Notes: generated from the letters alone by a model not told the origin. A DNA stretch of 64,000 nucleotides from Methyloceanibacter sp. wino2 (GCF_003071365.1 NZ_CP028960.1:1-64000); one strand, 5' to 3'; shown: positions 1-11,947, counted from the first letter of the stretch. Program-made: numbers and translations.

Positions 1-218
1 GTTGTGGCGTTCCTCTTCGAGGAAGCGAATGTCCGGCAAGATGACGTCGATGCCGGGCTCGTACTCGCCGCCGAAGGTCACCCCCATATCGACGATGAGC
101 CAGGTATAGGTGTTCTTCTGACCGTACCCGTAAAGGTACAGGTTCATGCCGATCTCGCCCACACCGCCGAGGGGACGAAGACGAACCGGTTTTTGTTTTT
201 GGAGTCTTTTGCAGCCAT
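1..218 (-). pseudogene. rnj: Ribonuclease J, 5' end only, with an apparent one-base frameshift
   Basis: RNase J is a metallo-beta-lactamase-fold endo/5'-exoribonuclease in RNA decay. Only the N-terminal part lies in the window; the gene runs off the left edge. The conserved start of the fold is readable on the minus strand (LRPLGGVGEIGMNLYLYG, then a VDMGVTFGGEYEPGIDV region). This frame has no start codon and is closed upstream by the birA stop. The natural ATG at 218 (MAAKDSKNKNRFVFV) is in another frame and runs out after about 20 residues. Adding one C to the CCCC run (plus-strand GGGG, 171-174) joins both into the expected MAAK...VFVPLGGVGEIG sequence. The gene lies just downstream of birA. 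I see no coaX between them. Probable sequence error rather than a dead gene. Confidence 0.82.
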
Positions 219-222
219 GGCG

Positions 223-996
223 TCAGGAGGCGAAGAAGACGTCGCCGGCCGCGATGGTGCGCTTGCCGCTCTCGGTCTTCAGCTTGAGCGCCCCTTCCAA
301 ATCGAGGCCCTCATAGGTGCCTTCGATCCGTTCGGTGCCGATCTGCACGACGAGCTTTCGACCCATGGGACCCGCACGGTCGAGCCAGGCGCGGCGAATG
401 GACGGGAACGTGGCTCCCTCGTCCCAGCGCCTCAGCCATTCATGGGTCGTGGCTGCGAGCACTTCCAGCGCCTTTGTCGGTGCGACGCTCATGCCGTAGG
501 CATCCAAGCTCACGGCAGGCTGCGGCAGTCCCTCGGGATGGCTCGCCAGATTGATGCCGGTGCCGATCACGACTGCCGAGCGCCGGTCGCCCGGCGCGCC
601 GAGATTCTCGAGCAGCATGCCGGCGATCTTTTCTCCATCCAGCAGCACGTCGTTCGGCCATTTGAGGAGCAGCTTCGAGCGGCCTTCATAGGCGATCAAT
701 TTCGAGATGGTCTCGTAGGTGATGATGCCGGCCACGAGGGCGAGCTGGCTTGCGGTTTGGAGCGGGCAGTTGAGGCGCACCAGGAGACTGGCGAAGAGGT
801 TGCCGACTTGAGACGTCCATTGCCGCCCTGCCCGTCCCCGCCCCATGGACTGCCGTGCCGACCAGATCCACAAGGGCCCGGGCTCACCCATATCCGCGCG
901 GCGCTTGGCTTCGTCGTTGGTCGAATCGACCGTGTCCAGCTGGACCAGGCGATAGCCTGCGGGAAGCTTGGGTGTGGTGCGCGTGAATTGGTTCAT
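223..996 (-). CDS. birA: Biotin--[acetyl-CoA-carboxylase] ligase, BirA without DNA-binding domain
   Basis: Attaches biotin to the carboxyl-carrier protein of biotin-dependent carboxylases via biotinyl-AMP. The 257-residue protein shows the ligase core: DSTN at 24-27, the GRGRAGRQW biotinyl-AMP loop at 52-60 and KWPNDV at 112-117, followed by an IAGML(L)E strand. It starts directly at the catalytic domain and lacks the N-terminal helix-turn-helix of E. coli BirA, so it is a monofunctional ligase and not a repressor. It sits 79 bases downstream of nuoN and ends 4 bases before the rnj start, so it is probably read from the end of the nuo transcript. Confidence 0.95.
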   Translation of the reverse strand: MNQFTRTTPKLPAGYRLVQLDTVDSTNDEAKRRADMGEPGPLWIWSARQSMGRGRAGRQWTSQVGNLFASLLVRLNCPLQTASQLALVAGIITYETISKLIAYEGRSKLLLKWPNDVLLDGEKIAGMLLENLGAPGDRRSAVVIGTGINLASHPEGLPQPAVSLDAYGMSVAPTKALEVLAATTHEWLRRWDEGATFPSIRRAWLDRAGPMGRKLVVQIGTERIEGTYEGLDLEGALKLKTESGKRTIAAGDVFFAS

Positions 997-1075
997 TCGG
1001 ATAGGCAGATGCGGCTAGCGGTTCAATAGAGGCGGCGGGACGGATGCGCCCCGCTTCGTCAGACGACTGCTGAGT

Positions 1076-2509
1076 TCAAAAGAGCGATTTTGCAGCAGTT
1101 CCGGCCGCCGCGACAAGCGGAGACGGATAAACGAAGAAGAGCATGATCAAAACCCCCGCCACGCCAAGAACGATAGCCAGGGGTCGCGGCATCGGCTCGA
1201 AGCCTTTCACGGGCTCGTCGAAATACATGAGCTTCACGATGCGCAGGTAGTAGAAGGCGCCCACGACGCTGAGCAGGACGCCGATAATGGCCAGCGCGTA
1301 GAGCCCTGCCTCGACGGCTGCGAGGAACACGTAGAATTTCGCGAAGAAGCCGGCGAGCGGCGGGATGCCGGCCAGCGAGAAAAGCAACACCGCCAGCGCA
1401 ACCGCCATGAGCGGGCTTGTCCGGGAGAGCCCCGCGAGCTGATCGATCTCCTCGACCATTTTCCCGTCGCGGCGCAGCGACAGGATGACGGCGAAGGCGC
1501 CGAGCGTCATCACGAGATAGATCGCGAGATAGATGATCACGCCCTGGACGCCCTGCTCCGTGCCGGCCGCAAGCCCCACCAGTGCGAAGCCCATATGGCC
1601 GATGGAGCTGTAGGCCATCAGGCGCTTGATGTTGCGCTGGCCGATCGCGGCGAAGGCGCCGAGCCCCATGGAGGCGAGCGACAGGAAGACGACGATCTGC
1701 TGCCATTGGTCGGTGATGGCCGGGAAGGCCGAGACCACGACCCGGATGAACAGGGCCATGGCGGCGATCTTCGGGGCGGCGGCGAAGAAGGCGGTGACCG
1801 GGGTCGGTGCGCCCTCATACACGTCCGGCGTCCACATATGGAACGGCACCGCCGAGATCTTGAAGGCGAAGCCGGTCAAGAGGAACACCAGACCGAAGAT
1901 GAGGCCGAGATTGTCGCCCGACGGCTGAGCCGCGTTCGCGATCTCGGAGAAGACCGTGGTGCCGGTGAAGCCGTAGATCAGCGAGGCGCCATAGAGCAGC
2001 ATGCCCGACGACAGCGCGCCGAGGACGAAGTACTTCATGCCGGCTTCGGAGGAGCGCGTCGAATCCCGCTTGAAGGCGGCGACCACGTAGAGCGCGAGGC
2101 TCTGCAGCTCGAGGCCCACATAGAGTGCGATGAGATCGTTGGCCGAGATCATCATCAGCATGCCGGTGGTCGCGAGTAGCAACAGCACCGGATACTCGAA
2201 CTTCAGGCCGCCTTCGTCACGCCAGAAGTCCCGCGACATGATGAGTGCGACGCCCGCGCCGGTCAGGGCGAGCAGCTTCAGCATGCGCGCGAAGGGATCG
2301 ACGATGAAGCTGTTGCCGAACACGGTCACCGTGCCCTCGCCCATGGCGACGAACACCCCGGCGAGGATCAGTACCGCCACCGACAGCCACAGCACGAGTT
2401 CACTGCGCTCGCCATCACGGCCGCCGACGCCGACCATGAGCAGCGCCATGGCGCCGATGGCCAAGGTGAGTTCGGGAAGAAGGGGCAGAAGATTGAGCTG
2501 TTCGGTCAT
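1076..2509 (-). CDS. nuoN: NADH-quinone oxidoreductase subunit N
   Basis: Membrane subunit of complex I, one of three antiporter-like proton-pumping subunits. The 477-residue protein is almost entirely hydrophobic, with about 14 membrane segments. It carries the Proton_antipo_M core ([16 protein letters not shown]; the [14 protein letters not shown] stretch with conserved His, Trp and Pro) and a lysine-bearing [12 protein letters not shown] helix. I chose the ATG at 2509 (MTEQLNLLP), 11 bases after the nuoM stop, because the longer open frame upstream is a shadow of nuoM. Last nuo gene of the operon. Confidence 0.96.
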   Translation of the reverse strand: MTEQLNLLPLLPELTLAIGAMALLMVGVGGRDGERSELVLWLSVAVLILAGVFVAMGEGTVTVFGNSFIVDPFARMLKLLALTGAGVALIMSRDFWRDEGGLKFEYPVLLLLATTGMLMMISANDLIALYVGLELQSLALYVVAAFKRDSTRSSEAGMKYFVLGALSSGMLLYGASLIYGFTGTTVFSEIANAAQPSGDNLGLIFGLVFLLTGFAFKISAVPFHMWTPDVYEGAPTPVTAFFAAAPKIAAMALFIRVVVSAFPAITDQWQQIVVFLSLASMGLGAFAAIGQRNIKRLMAYSSIGHMGFALVGLAAGTEQGVQGVIIYLAIYLVMTLGAFAVILSLRRDGKMVEEIDQLAGLSRTSPLMAVALAVLLFSLAGIPPLAGFFAKFYVFLAAVEAGLYALAIIGVLLSVVGAFYYLRIVKLMYFDEPVKGFEPMPRPLAIVLGVAGVLIMLFFVYPSPLVAAAGTAAKSLF

Positions 2510-2520
2510 AGCGCCCTCAC

Positions 2521-4035
2521 TCACGGCACCAGCGCCAGCCGCGCCTGTTCGGCGGCAGCCAGATTCGCTTTGAAGTCGGCCATCAGGGCCTCGACGGACG
2601 TCGCCGTGACGTCGAGAATCGGGTTGGGATGGAACCCGAAATAGATCGTGAGCAGGATCAGCGGCGCCATGACGGCAATTTCGCGCCACGAAAGATCCTG
2701 GATCAACTTCAACGCCGGATTGGTGATCTCACCGAAAATGACACGGCGATAGAGCCAAAGAGAATAGACGGCCGATAGAATGACGCCCGTCGCCGCGAGC
2801 GCGGCGACCCAGGTGTTCACCTGGTAGACGCCCAGAAGGCTCAGGAACTCGCCGACAAAGCCCGACGTGCCCGGCAAGCCCACATTGGCCATGGTGAAGA
2901 TCATGAACACGGCGGCATAGAGCGGCATGCGGTTCACGAGACCGCCAAACACGGAAATCTCATGGGTATGCATGCGGTCGTAGAGAACGCCGACGCAGAG
3001 GAACATGCCGGCCGAAACAATGCCGTGGGAGAGCATCAGGAAGATGCCGCCCTGAAGGCCCTGCATGGTCAGCGTGAAGATGCCGATCGTCACGAAGCCC
3101 ATATGAGCAATGGACGAATAGGCGATCAGCTTCTTCATATCTTCCTGCGCGTACGCAACGAGCGAGGTGTAGATCACCGCGATCACGGACAGCGCGTAGA
3201 TGAGCGGCGCAAAGTCGACCGACGCGAGCGGGAACATTGGAATGGAGAACCGCAAGAAGCCGTATCCGCCGAGCTTCAAGAGGATGCCTGCCAGCACGAC
3301 GGAGCCCGCGGTCGGTGCCTGCACGTGCGCGTCGGGCAGCCAGGTATGCACCGGCCACATGGGCAGCTTCACCGCGAAGGACGCGAAGAACGCGAGCCAC
3401 AGCCAGGTCTGCATTTCCGGCGGGAAATCGTGGGCGAGGAGTTCCGGAATGTTCGTGGTCCCCGCCTCCCAATACATGGCGAGGATCGCGATGAGCATCA
3501 GGAGCGAGCCCGCCAGCGTGTAGAGGAAGAACTTGAAGCTGGCGTAGACGCGGTTCGACCCACCCCAGATACCGATGATGAGGAACATCGGAATGAGGCC
3601 GCCCTCGAAGAACAAGTAGAACATCACCAGATCGAGGGAACAGAACACGCCGAGCATCAGCGTTTCGAGGATCAGGAACGCGATCATGAATTCGCGCACC
3701 CGCGTCTTGATGGCGCCGTAGGTCGACAGAACCGTGAGCGGCATCAGGAACGTCGTGAGAATCACGAACAGCATCGAGATGCCGTCGACGCCCATATGGA
3801 ACCGGATCGGTCCCAGCCAGGAACGCTCCTCGACGAATTGGAACTTGGCCGTCGTCGGATCGAAGTCGATCCACAGCAGCAGCGAGATGGCGAACGTGAT
3901 CAGCGTCGTCCACAACGCGATATAGCGCGCGTTGCGGGTAGTGCTCTCGTCGTTACCGCGTAGCGCGAAGATCAGCAGCGCGCCGATCAGCGGCAGGAAC
4001 GTCACCGTGGAGAGAATGGGCCACCCATAACTCAT
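2521..4035 (-). CDS. nuoM: NADH-quinone oxidoreductase subunit M
   Basis: Second antiporter-like, proton-translocating membrane subunit of complex I. The 504-residue protein starts at MSYGWPILS and contains the expected [24 protein letters not shown] region and the broken-helix [15 protein letters not shown] segment. Conserved charged residues for proton transfer are a membrane Glu (near 150, in the [13 protein letters not shown] helix) and Lys residues. Its start overlaps the nuoL stop by four bases (ATGA at 4032-4035), indicating translational coupling. Length is normal for the family. Confidence 0.96.
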   Translation of the reverse strand: MSYGWPILSTVTFLPLIGALLIFALRGNDESTTRNARYIALWTTLITFAISLLLWIDFDPTTAKFQFVEERSWLGPIRFHMGVDGISMLFVILTTFLMPLTVLSTYGAIKTRVREFMIAFLILETLMLGVFCSLDLVMFYLFFEGGLIPMFLIIGIWGGSNRVYASFKFFLYTLAGSLLMLIAILAMYWEAGTTNIPELLAHDFPPEMQTWLWLAFFASFAVKLPMWPVHTWLPDAHVQAPTAGSVVLAGILLKLGGYGFLRFSIPMFPLASVDFAPLIYALSVIAVIYTSLVAYAQEDMKKLIAYSSIAHMGFVTIGIFTLTMQGLQGGIFLMLSHGIVSAGMFLCVGVLYDRMHTHEISVFGGLVNRMPLYAAVFMIFTMANVGLPGTSGFVGEFLSLLGVYQVNTWVAALAATGVILSAVYSLWLYRRVIFGEITNPALKLIQDLSWREIAVMAPLILLTIYFGFHPNPILDVTATSVEALMADFKANLAAAEQARLALVP

Positions 4036-5957
4036 GGCTTCAGCGCGCCTCCCGTCACGATGAAATAAGTGATCAGAAGCGCGACGCCGATCAGCATGAT
4101 GAATGCGTAGTGGTAGATGTAGCCGGTCTGGAGCTTCACGACGCCTCTGGTGATGTCCAGCACCCGTGCGGCAACCCCGTTCGGCCCGAGCCCGTCGATG
4201 ATCTTGCCGTCGCCGACCTTCCAAAGGAAGTTGCCGAGCCATTTGGCCGGGCGCACGAAGATGCGGTCATAGAGCGCGTCGAAGTACCAGGCATGGAAGA
4301 AGAACTGGTTCGTCGCCGGGAAGCGCTTGAGCAGACCGAACGGAACCAGCGGCCGCCACATGTAGCAGTACCAAGCGATCAGGAAGCCGAGCGTCATGGC
4401 GATGGTCGGCGACAGGACCAGCCAGAACGGCACGTCGTGATGCCCGCCATGAGGCAGGACGATGCTGTCGCGCCAGAAGCTTGCCTGGTCCGCGCCGATG
4501 AAGAGGTGGCGGAAGCCAAGCCCGGCGAACAGGGCACCGGCCGCCAGCACCATCAGCGGTACTCCCATGGTCCAAGGCGGTTCGTGCGCGTGCGCCTTGA
4601 CGTCCTTCGGCCCGCGGAAATTACCCTCGAAGGTCATGAACATCAGCCGCCAGGTGTAGAGCGAGGTCAGGAAGGCGGCGATGAGGACCATCCAATAGGT
4701 GTATTGGCCGACGGCCGTGTGATCGAACCAGGTCGTCTCGATGATGAAGTCCTTCGAGACGAAGCCGGACGTTAGCGGGAACGCGGTCAGCGCAAGCGAC
4801 CCAATCAGCATCATCACCCAGGTGAAGGGGATGATCTTCCGTAAACCGCCCATGCGGCGCATGTCCTGATTGTCGGCCAGCGTATGAATGACGGCGCCGG
4901 CGCACAGGAACAGCAGCGCCTTGAAGCAGGCGTGGGTGAAGAGATGGAAGATGCCGGCGCCATACGCCCCCACCCCTTCGGCAGCGAACATGTAGCCGAG
5001 CTGCGAGCAGGTGGAGTACGCGATCACGCGTTTGATGTCGGTCTGCACCACGGCGGCGGTGGCGGCGAAGAAGGCACTGGTTGCGCCGATGAAGGCCACG
5101 AAAGCGAGCGCATACGGTGCGAGATCGAACAGCGGCGACATGCGCGCCACCATGAACACGCCCGCCGTCACCATGGTCGCGGCATGGATGAGCGCGGAGA
5201 CCGGTGTCGGGCCCTCCATGGCGTCCGGCAACCAGGTGTGGAGCAGGAACTGGGCCGACTTGCCCATGGCGCCCATGAAGAGCAGGAAGCACATCAGCTC
5301 GAGCGCCGGCACTTCCCACGACAAGAACGTGATGGTCTTGCCGACCTGGTCGGGCGCCGCCGCGAAGATCGTGTCGTATTGGACTGCGCCGAAGACATAG
5401 AAGATCGTGAAGATGCCGAGCAGGAAGCCGAAATCGCCGACGCGGTTGACGACGAACGCCTTGATGGCGGCCGCATTGGCGGAGGGCTTCTTGTACCAGA
5501 AGCCGATCAGCAGATAGGACGCGAGGCCGACGCCTTCCCAGCCGAAAAAGAGCTGAACGAGATCGTCCGAGGTCACGAGCGCCAGCATGGCGAAGGTGAA
5601 CAAGGACAGATAGGCGAAGAAGCGCTCCTTGTGCGGGTCCTCGTCCATGTAGCCGACGGAATAGAGGTGCACGACCGACGACACGGTATTCACGACGACG
5701 AGCATCACGGCCGTGAGCGTGTCGATCCGGATCGACCAATAGGTCTCGAAGGCGCCGGAGTGCATGAACCCGATGAGCGAGATGCGCACGTCTTCGCCCT
5801 GGATGGCCACCTGGTAGAAGGCGATCCACGACAGGAACGCGGCCACGAACATCAGCGAGATCGTGACGATCTCGCAGGCGCGGTACCCGACAAAGCGGCC
5901 GAAGAGCCCGGCGAACAGTGCGCCGATCAGGGGAAGGAAGAGGATTGCGTGATACAT
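4032..5957 (-). CDS. nuoL: NADH-quinone oxidoreductase subunit L
   Basis: Largest antiporter-like subunit of complex I, at the far end of the membrane arm, whose C-terminal lateral helix braces NuoM and NuoN. The 641-residue length is full. Visible hallmarks are the N-terminal Oxidored_q1_N segment (about 60-110, [23 protein letters not shown]), the [19 protein letters not shown] block, [27 protein letters not shown] and the C-terminal lateral-helix region ending in a final transmembrane segment. It follows nuoK by 12 bases and overlaps nuoM by four. Confidence 0.97.
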   Translation of the reverse strand: MYHAILFLPLIGALFAGLFGRFVGYRACEIVTISLMFVAAFLSWIAFYQVAIQGEDVRISLIGFMHSGAFETYWSIRIDTLTAVMLVVVNTVSSVVHLYSVGYMDEDPHKERFFAYLSLFTFAMLALVTSDDLVQLFFGWEGVGLASYLLIGFWYKKPSANAAAIKAFVVNRVGDFGFLLGIFTIFYVFGAVQYDTIFAAAPDQVGKTITFLSWEVPALELMCFLLFMGAMGKSAQFLLHTWLPDAMEGPTPVSALIHAATMVTAGVFMVARMSPLFDLAPYALAFVAFIGATSAFFAATAAVVQTDIKRVIAYSTCSQLGYMFAAEGVGAYGAGIFHLFTHACFKALLFLCAGAVIHTLADNQDMRRMGGLRKIIPFTWVMMLIGSLALTAFPLTSGFVSKDFIIETTWFDHTAVGQYTYWMVLIAAFLTSLYTWRLMFMTFEGNFRGPKDVKAHAHEPPWTMGVPLMVLAAGALFAGLGFRHLFIGADQASFWRDSIVLPHGGHHDVPFWLVLSPTIAMTLGFLIAWYCYMWRPLVPFGLLKRFPATNQFFFHAWYFDALYDRIFVRPAKWLGNFLWKVGDGKIIDGLGPNGVAARVLDITRGVVKLQTGYIYHYAFIMLIGVALLITYFIVTGGALKP

Positions 5958-5969
5958 CGTGTGCCGCCC

Positions 5970-6278
5970 TCAGCCTTTCAGATGATCGATGTCGGCAACG
6001 TCGATCGTGCCGCGATTGCGGAAATACACGACGACGATGGCGAGGCCGATGGCCGCTTCCGCCGCCGCGACGGTCAGGACGATCAGGGTGAAGACCTGGC
6101 CGACGAGATCGCCATGGAACGAGGAGAACGATACGAGGTTGATGTTGACCGCGAGCAGAATGAGTTCGATCGACATCAGAATGACGATGACGTTCTTGCG
6201 GTTCAAAAAGATGCCGAACACGCCGATCGTGAAGAGCAATGCGGCTAGGGTCAGGTAGTGCGAGAGACCGACGGTCAT
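5970..6278 (-). CDS. nuoK: NADH-quinone oxidoreductase subunit K
   Basis: Small three-helix membrane subunit of complex I forming part of the central hydrophilic axis. The 102 residues give three membrane helices. They carry the two conserved membrane glutamates, in [11 protein letters not shown] (helix 2) and [12 protein letters not shown] (helix 3), as expected for proton transfer. The start overlaps the nuoJ stop by four bases (ATGA, 6275-6278). Length and order match the family. Confidence 0.97.
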   Translation of the reverse strand: MTVGLSHYLTLAALLFTIGVFGIFLNRKNVIVILMSIELILLAVNINLVSFSSFHGDLVGQVFTLIVLTVAAAEAAIGLAIVVVYFRNRGTIDVADIDHLKG

Positions 6279-6883
6279 TGCAGCCCCCTCCCCGATTCGA
6301 CTTTGACGACCTCGATTGCCGTCTCCGGGTTGCGCGCGACCTGGTCGCTGATGTTCTGGCGCTTGACGTCGCGCCGATGGTGCAGCGTCAGGACGATCGC
6401 GCCGATCATGGCGACGAGCAGGATGAGCCCGGCGGCTTGGAACAGATAGACGTAGTCGGTGTAGAGCAATTCGCCCAACGCGCGCGTGTTGCTCACCTCG
6501 GAAGGCGGCGGCATGGGCGCATCGCTGACGAGCTTCGGCGCCGCGACCCAGGCGCCGACGACGAAGAGCAGCTCGAACAGGAAGATGAAGCCGACCAGGA
6601 GGCCGATGGGCAGAACCTTCAGGGCGCCCGAGCGTAGCTCCGCGAAGCTGACGTCGAGCATCATCACCACGAACAGGAACAGCACCATGACCGCGCCGAC
6701 ATAGACGACCACGAGGATCATCGCGAGGAACTCGGCCCCGAGCAGGATGAACAGTCCGGCCGCGTTGAAGAAGGCAAGGATCAGGAACAGCACGGCGTGC
6801 ACGGGATTCTTCGCCGACACGACCATGAGGGCCGAGGCGATAAGGACGAACGCGAAGAGATAGAAGAACAGCGCGCTCAGCAT
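6275..6883 (-). CDS. nuoJ: NADH-quinone oxidoreductase subunit J
   Basis: Membrane subunit of complex I (ND6 family) with five predicted helices. Its helix 3, involved in coupling, is visible as the glycine/valine-rich [22 protein letters not shown] stretch near residues 54-75. The 202-residue length is normal. It is separated from nuoI by 133 non-coding bases, the largest gap in the membrane-arm half of the operon, but remains co-directional and coupled to nuoK. Confidence 0.96.
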   Translation of the reverse strand: MLSALFFYLFAFVLIASALMVVSAKNPVHAVLFLILAFFNAAGLFILLGAEFLAMILVVVYVGAVMVLFLFVVMMLDVSFAELRSGALKVLPIGLLVGFIFLFELLFVVGAWVAAPKLVSDAPMPPPSEVSNTRALGELLYTDYVYLFQAAGLILLVAMIGAIVLTLHHRRDVKRQNISDQVARNPETAIEVVKVESGRGLQ

Positions 6884-7016
6884 CGGACGGTCACTCCCAA
6901 ACCGGAGCGACAGCCCGAAAACGGTCCCGCGCGTTCGACGTGCCTATTCAAAAATTCAGCCCCCAAAACGTAACCCCAATGTCCGGCCTTGCCGCCGGCC
7001 TGTTCCCGTAACCCGG

Positions 7017-7508
7017 CTAGCGATAGGCCGAGTCGAGTTCGATGTTCTTGGCTATCTCCCGCTCCCAACGGTCGCCGTTGGAGAGCAGGCGCGCCTTGTC
7101 GTAGTACAATTCTTCGCGCGTTTCCGTCGCGAATTCGAAATTTGGACCTTCGACGATCGCCTCCACCGGGCAGGCTTCCTGGCAGAAGCCGCAGTAGATG
7201 CATTTCACCATGTCGATGTCGTAGCGCGTGGTGCGCCGCGTGCCGTCGTTGCGGCGCGGACCCGCTTCGATGGTGATCGCCTGTGCCGGGCAAATCGCCT
7301 CGCAGAGCTTGCAGGCGATGCAGCGCTCTTCCCCGTTGGGATAGCGGCGCAAGGCATGCTGACCGCGGAAGCGCGGGCTCAGCGGGCCCTTCTCGTAGGG
7401 GTAGTTCAGGGTCGCTTTCGGCGCGACGAAGTACTTCATCGCGAGCCAAAAGGCCGATACGAACTCCAGGAGCAGGAGCGATTTGGCAGCTTGTGCGAAC
7501 CGTGTCAC
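7017..7508 (-). CDS. nuoI: NADH-quinone oxidoreductase subunit I (2x[4Fe-4S])
   Basis: Ferredoxin-like peripheral subunit carrying clusters N6a and N6b, which pass electrons towards NuoB and quinone. The 163-residue protein has both CxxCxxCxxxCP motifs complete: Cys63/66/69/73 and Cys103/106/109/113. The N-terminal amphipathic helix (residues 10-27) docks it on NuoH. Located 12 bases after nuoH, as usual. Confidence 0.97.
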   Translation of the reverse strand: MTRFAQAAKSLLLLEFVSAFWLAMKYFVAPKATLNYPYEKGPLSPRFRGQHALRRYPNGEERCIACKLCEAICPAQAITIEAGPRRNDGTRRTTRYDIDMVKCIYCGFCQEACPVEAIVEGPNFEFATETREELYYDKARLLSNGDRWEREIAKNIELDSAYR

Positions 7509-7520
7509 GCGTCTTCTCCC

Positions 7521-8543
7521 TTAGATACCGTGCTGCCAGACCCGCAAAACCACCGCAACGATGACGACGGCCGCGAGCGAGATCGGAAGGAAGACCTTCC
7601 AGCCGAGCCGCATCAATTGATCGTAGCGGTAGCGCGGAACGAAGGCCTTCACCATGGAGACCAGGAAGAACAGCGCGCAGACCTTCAGGACGAACCAGAT
7701 AACGCCTGGGATCCAGGTAAACGGTGCGATGGACACCGGCGGCAGCCATCCGCCGAGGAAAAGGATCGTGCCGAGGCTGCACAGCAGGATGATGGCGACG
7801 TACTCGCCGAGCATGAACAGCATATAGGGCGTCGAGGAGTACTCGACCATGTAGCCCGCTACGAGTTCGGATTCCGCCTCGAGCAGGTCGAAGGGCGGAC
7901 GGTTCGTCTCGGCCAGAAGCGAGATGAAGAAGATCACGAACATCGGGAACAGCGGCAGCCAGTACCAGCCAAACAGGCCGAGGCCCCTGTCCTGTGCAAG
8001 GACGATGTCCGTCAGGTTCAGCGAGCCCGCGCACAGGAGCACAGTGATGATCACGAAGCCGATAGAGACCTCGTAGGAGACCATTTGCGCGGCGGACCGG
8101 AGCGCAGACAGAAACGCGTATTTCGAGTTGGAGGCCCAGCCGGCGATGATGACGCCGTACACTTCGAGGCTCGAAATGGCGAAAACGTAGAGGATGCCGA
8201 CATTGATGTCGGCCACGGCCCAGCCCTCGGCGACCGGGATCACGGCCCAGGCGGAAATCGCCAGCCCCGCCGTGATGATGGGCGCGACGATGAACAACCC
8301 CTTGTTCGAGCCGGCCGGAACGATGAATTCCTTGAAGGCGAACTTCAGCAGATCGGCGAAGGATTGCCACAATCCGAACGGCCCCACCACGTTGGGCCCG
8401 CGCCGCATCTGCACCGCGGCCCAGATCTTCCGGTCGGCCAGCAGCACGAAGGCGATGAACACCAGCAGCACGACCATCATGGCGACGCTGTGCAGGACGA
8501 TCAGGGTGGTGGGCCACCCATAGCTGGTCCAGAACTCAGCCAT
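7521..8543 (-). CDS. nuoH: NADH-quinone oxidoreductase subunit H
   Basis: Membrane anchor subunit (ND1 family) forming the quinone channel with NuoB and NuoD. The 340 residues give about eight helices. Conserved family blocks are visible: [11 protein letters not shown] (near 42-52), the [11 protein letters not shown] helix, and the cytoplasmic [20 protein letters not shown] loop, which is the signature of the quinone-site E-channel. The start overlaps the 3' end of nuoG by eight bases (8536-8543). Confidence 0.97.
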   Translation of the reverse strand: MAEFWTSYGWPTTLIVLHSVAMMVVLLVFIAFVLLADRKIWAAVQMRRGPNVVGPFGLWQSFADLLKFAFKEFIVPAGSNKGLFIVAPIITAGLAISAWAVIPVAEGWAVADINVGILYVFAISSLEVYGVIIAGWASNSKYAFLSALRSAAQMVSYEVSIGFVIITVLLCAGSLNLTDIVLAQDRGLGLFGWYWLPLFPMFVIFFISLLAETNRPPFDLLEAESELVAGYMVEYSSTPYMLFMLGEYVAIILLCSLGTILFLGGWLPPVSIAPFTWIPGVIWFVLKVCALFFLVSMVKAFVPRYRYDQLMRLGWKVFLPISLAAVVIVAVVLRVWQHGI

Positions 8544-10641
8544 CGGTGCCCGTCGCTTTCTCGGCGTCCGCGCGCATCGCGCTCAGGCTCGCCATGAGGG
8601 CGGAGGCCCGCGCAATGGGGTTAGACAAGTAGTAGTCGTCCATCGAGAGCCCAAACGGCTCGCTGCCCGGTTTGGCTGTGTGGCTGGCAAATTTGACGAT
8701 GGGGCCGGAGTCGGCCTTTTCGAGCACGTCGAGCTGGGCCAATTGGGGCGCGACCGCGTACATCTTGCTGCGCAGCTCTTGCAGCGTTTCGAACGGGAGC
8801 GGCTTACCCAGTGCGGCGGACACGGCTTTGACAATGGTCCAGTCCTCACGCGCATCCCCTGGCGGGAAGATCGCGCGGGCCGTCATCTGCACACGCCCTT
8901 CGGTGTTGGCGTAGGTGCCCTCTTTTTCCGTGTACGCGGCGCCCGGCAGGATCACGTCGGCGCGGTGGGCACCCTTGTCGCCGTGGCTGCCCTGATAGAC
9001 GACGAAGGTCTCTCCGAGGGCCGACATGTCGATCTCGTCGGCGCCCAGCAGATAAAGAACGTCGAGATCACCCTTGCCGGCTGCGGTGATCATGCCGCCG
9101 GTGCCGAGACCCTTCTCGCCGGGCACGAAGCCGAGATCGAGGCCGGCAACGCGCGCTGCCGCCGTATGCAGGACGTTGAAGCCGTTCCAGCCCTCGGCGA
9201 TGGCACCCGACTCGGTCACGATCTTCGCGCCAACGGCGAGGATCTCGTAGCCGTCGGGCCGTGCGAAGGCCGCCTGCCCCAAGATCACCATGGGCTTTTC
9301 GGCATCCTTGAGAATTTGCGCGAATTCGTGCTTGCCGCTCGCGATATCCATCAACGTGTCTGGGCCGGCCCCGATGCGCTGATAGGGATAGGTCAGGTCG
9401 ACATCCGTGCCGATCAGACCGACGGGCAACTTGCCTTCCAACTGCTTCCAACGCTTGCGGATGCGCGCGTTCAGCACCGGCGCCTCGACGCGCGGATCGC
9501 AGCCGACAAGAAGAACGGCGTCCGCGTCCTCGATGCCCTCGATCCCGGTGTTGAAGAGGTACGTCGCGCGGCCGAGTGTCGGATCGAATTTCGCGCCCGC
9601 CTGGCGGCAATCGATGTTCGGCGAGCCTATCTGCTCGGCCAACGTCTTGAGAGCGAACATCTCCTCGGCGGCGGCAAGGTCGCCGGCAATCGCGCCGAAC
9701 TTCTTGCCGCTCGAGGATTGGATGCGTTCGGCAATTGCCGCCAACGCTTCGTCCCAGGTGCAGGGCGCGAGCTTGCCGTCCTTGCGCAGGTAAGGCCGGT
9801 CCAGGCGCTGCGTGCGCAGCCCGTCCCAAACGTGGCGTGCCTTGTCGGAAATCCACTCCTCGTTCACCGCGTCGTTGATGCGCGGCAGGATGCGCAGGAC
9901 TTCCTTGCCTCGCGAGTCGACGCGGATCGAGGATCCCACCGCGTCCATCACGTCGATGGACGGTGTCTTGGAGAGTTCCCATGGACGCGCCTGGAACGCA
10001 TAAGGCTTCGAAGTTAGCGCCCCGACCGGGCACAGGTCCACGACATTCGCGGACAGGTTCGAGTGCAGGCCATGCTCGAGATAGGTCGTGATCTCCGCGT
10101 CTTCGCCGCGGCCGATGAGGCCGAGTTCAGGCACGCCGGCAACTTCGGTCATGAAGCGGACGCAGCGCGTGCAATGAATGCAGCGGGTCATCGAAGTCTT
10201 GATGAGCGGCCCGAGATATTTGTTGTCGACGGCGCGCTTGTTGTCCTTGAAGCGTCCTTCGTCGAAGCCGTAGGCCATGGCCTGATCCTGCAGGTCGCAC
10301 TCTCCGCCCTGATCGCAGATGGGGCAATCGAGTGGATGGTTGACCAGCAGAAACTCCATCGTGCCTTCCTGGGCACGGCGTGTGACTTCCGACTTCGTGT
10401 TGATCGTCGGCGGCGTGCCGTCGCGGCCGGGGCGCAGATCGTTGACCGACATGGCGCAGGAGGCCACGGGCTTCGGCATGCCGACGACTTCGACGAGACA
10501 CATGCGGCAATTGCCGGCGATCGACAGGCGCTCATGAAAACAGAAGCGCGGGATCTCGACGCCGACGAGCCCGCAGGCCTGGATCAGCGTGATGCCGTCC
10601 GGGACGTCGTGCTCGATACCGTCGATGATGAGTTTCGGCAT
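8536..10641 (-). CDS. nuoG: NADH-quinone oxidoreductase subunit G
   Basis: Largest peripheral subunit of complex I, carrying iron-sulfur clusters in the N-terminal third. All ligands are present: Cys34/45/48/62 for the [2Fe-2S] N1b, His102 with Cys106/109/115 for N5, and Cys154/157/160/204 for N4. The remainder is a molybdopterin-oxidoreductase-like domain that no longer binds a pterin in this family. The start MPKLIIDG at 10641 gives 701 residues; the longer open frame upstream is a nuoF shadow. It starts 7 bases after the nuoF stop. Confidence 0.97.
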   Translation of the reverse strand: MPKLIIDGIEHDVPDGITLIQACGLVGVEIPRFCFHERLSIAGNCRMCLVEVVGMPKPVASCAMSVNDLRPGRDGTPPTINTKSEVTRRAQEGTMEFLLVNHPLDCPICDQGGECDLQDQAMAYGFDEGRFKDNKRAVDNKYLGPLIKTSMTRCIHCTRCVRFMTEVAGVPELGLIGRGEDAEITTYLEHGLHSNLSANVVDLCPVGALTSKPYAFQARPWELSKTPSIDVMDAVGSSIRVDSRGKEVLRILPRINDAVNEEWISDKARHVWDGLRTQRLDRPYLRKDGKLAPCTWDEALAAIAERIQSSSGKKFGAIAGDLAAAEEMFALKTLAEQIGSPNIDCRQAGAKFDPTLGRATYLFNTGIEGIEDADAVLLVGCDPRVEAPVLNARIRKRWKQLEGKLPVGLIGTDVDLTYPYQRIGAGPDTLMDIASGKHEFAQILKDAEKPMVILGQAAFARPDGYEILAVGAKIVTESGAIAEGWNGFNVLHTAAARVAGLDLGFVPGEKGLGTGGMITAAGKGDLDVLYLLGADEIDMSALGETFVVYQGSHGDKGAHRADVILPGAAYTEKEGTYANTEGRVQMTARAIFPPGDAREDWTIVKAVSAALGKPLPFETLQELRSKMYAVAPQLAQLDVLEKADSGPIVKFASHTAKPGSEPFGLSMDDYYLSNPIARASALMASLSAMRADAEKATGTDG

Positions 10642-10648
10642 GACGTTC

Positions 10649-11947
10649 CTACTCCGCCGCTTCCGGTACGGACGGTGACAGTGGCTCCGTCGCGCGCGCA
10701 TCGATGCGTTCTTCGATGACGTGGCGGAAATTCTTGATGAGACCCTGGATCGGCCAGGCGGCGGCATCGCCGAGCGCGCAGATCGTGTGACCCTCGACCT
10801 GCTTGGTGACCTCGAACAGCATGTCGATCTCGTGCTTCTGCGCGTTGCCTTCGGCCATGCGCTCCAGCACGCGCCACATCCAGCCCGTGCCCTCGCGGCA
10901 CGGCGTGCACTGCCCGCACGATTCGTGCTTGTAGAAATAGGACAGCCGGGCGATCGCGCGGATGATGTCCGTGGACTTGTCCATGACGATGATGCCCGCG
11001 GTGCCGAGGCCAGTCCCCAGCGCCTTCAGCGCGTCGAAATCCATGGTGACGTCGCCGGACTCCTCCGCCGTTAGGCAGGGCACGGACGATCCACCCGGAA
11101 TGATGGCAAGGAGGTTGTCCCAGCCGCCGCGCACGCCGCCCGCATACTTCTCGATGAGCTCGCGCAGCGAAATGCCCATCTCCTCTTCGACCGTGCACGG
11201 CTCGTTCACGTGTCCGGAGATGCAATAGAGCTTCGTGCCGGTGTTGTTGGGCTTGCCGAGCGCTGCGAACCAGGTCGCGCCGCGCCGCATGATGTCGGGC
11301 ACCGAAGCGATGGTCTCGACATTGTTGACGGTCGTGGGCGCGCCATAGAGGCCGCAATTGGCCGGGAACGGCGGCTTGAGGCGCGGCTGGCCCTTCTTGC
11401 CTTCGAGGCTTTCCAGCAGCGCGGTTTCCTCACCGCAGATATAGGCCCCTGCCCCGTGATGGACGTAGATGTCGAAATCCCAGCCATTGACGTTGTTCTT
11501 GCCCACGAGCTTGGCGTCGTAGGCTTCGGCAATGGCCGCTTCTAGGATCTCGCGCTCGGCGATGAACTCGCCGCGAATGTAGATGTAGGCCACATGCGCC
11601 CGCATGGCGAAGGACGCGATCATGGCCCCTTCGATGAGAAGATGCGGATCGTGCCGCATGATCTCGCGGTCCTTGCACGTGCCAGGCTCGGACTCATCGG
11701 CGTTGACGGCGAGATAGCTCGGGCGCGGATCGTCCTTCGGCATGAAGGACCATTTCAGCCCGGTGGGGAAACCCGCCCCGCCCCGGCCGCGCAGGCCCGA
11801 CGCCTTGACCTCTTCGATCACGGCTTCATGGCCGCGGGCGATCATGTCCTTGGTGCCGTCCCAGGCGCCGCGGGCACGGGCGGCCGGCAACTGCCAGCTA
11901 TGCAGCCCGTAAAGGTTCTTGAAGATGCGGTCCTTGTCCTGGAGCAT
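10649..11947 (-). CDS. nuoF: NADH-quinone oxidoreductase subunit F (FMN, NADH site)
   Basis: NADH-binding flavoprotein subunit that takes the hydride from NADH onto FMN and reduces cluster N3. The 432 residues include the glycine-rich [10 protein letters not shown] at 54-63, the [16 protein letters not shown] region near 165-177, and the N3 ligands in [11 protein letters not shown] (Cys344/347/350) plus Cys390. The gene begins at the nuoE stop with a TAATG overlap (11947), so translation is coupled. Confidence 0.97.
   Translation of the reverse strand: MLQDKDRIFKNLYGLHSWQLPAARARGAWDGTKDMIARGHEAVIEEVKASGLRGRGGAGFPTGLKWSFMPKDDPRPSYLAVNADESEPGTCKDREIMRHDPHLLIEGAMIASFAMRAHVAYIYIRGEFIAEREILEAAIAEAYDAKLVGKNNVNGWDFDIYVHHGAGAYICGEETALLESLEGKKGQPRLKPPFPANCGLYGAPTTVNNVETIASVPDIMRRGATWFAALGKPNNTGTKLYCISGHVNEPCTVEEEMGISLRELIEKYAGGVRGGWDNLLAIIPGGSSVPCLTAEESGDVTMDFDALKALGTGLGTAGIIVMDKSTDIIRAIARLSYFYKHESCGQCTPCREGTGWMWRVLERMAEGNAQKHEIDMLFEVTKQVEGHTICALGDAAAWPIQGLIKNFRHVIEERIDARATEPLSPSVPEAAE

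Noticed and set aside
1-1029. Plus-strand open frame across birA
   Set aside because: It is a shadow of birA and rnj; the minus strand encodes recognisable proteins across the same region.
223-1075. A missing coaX gene between birA and rnj as a real deletion
   Set aside because: coaX is often but not always at this place and may be elsewhere in the genome; absence from this window proves nothing.
4884-6248. Long open frame antisense to nuoL and nuoK, and many similar long frames opposite other genes
   Set aside because: They mirror GC-rich codon bias of real genes on the other strand, have low-complexity Arg/Glu/His-rich translations and no family similarity.
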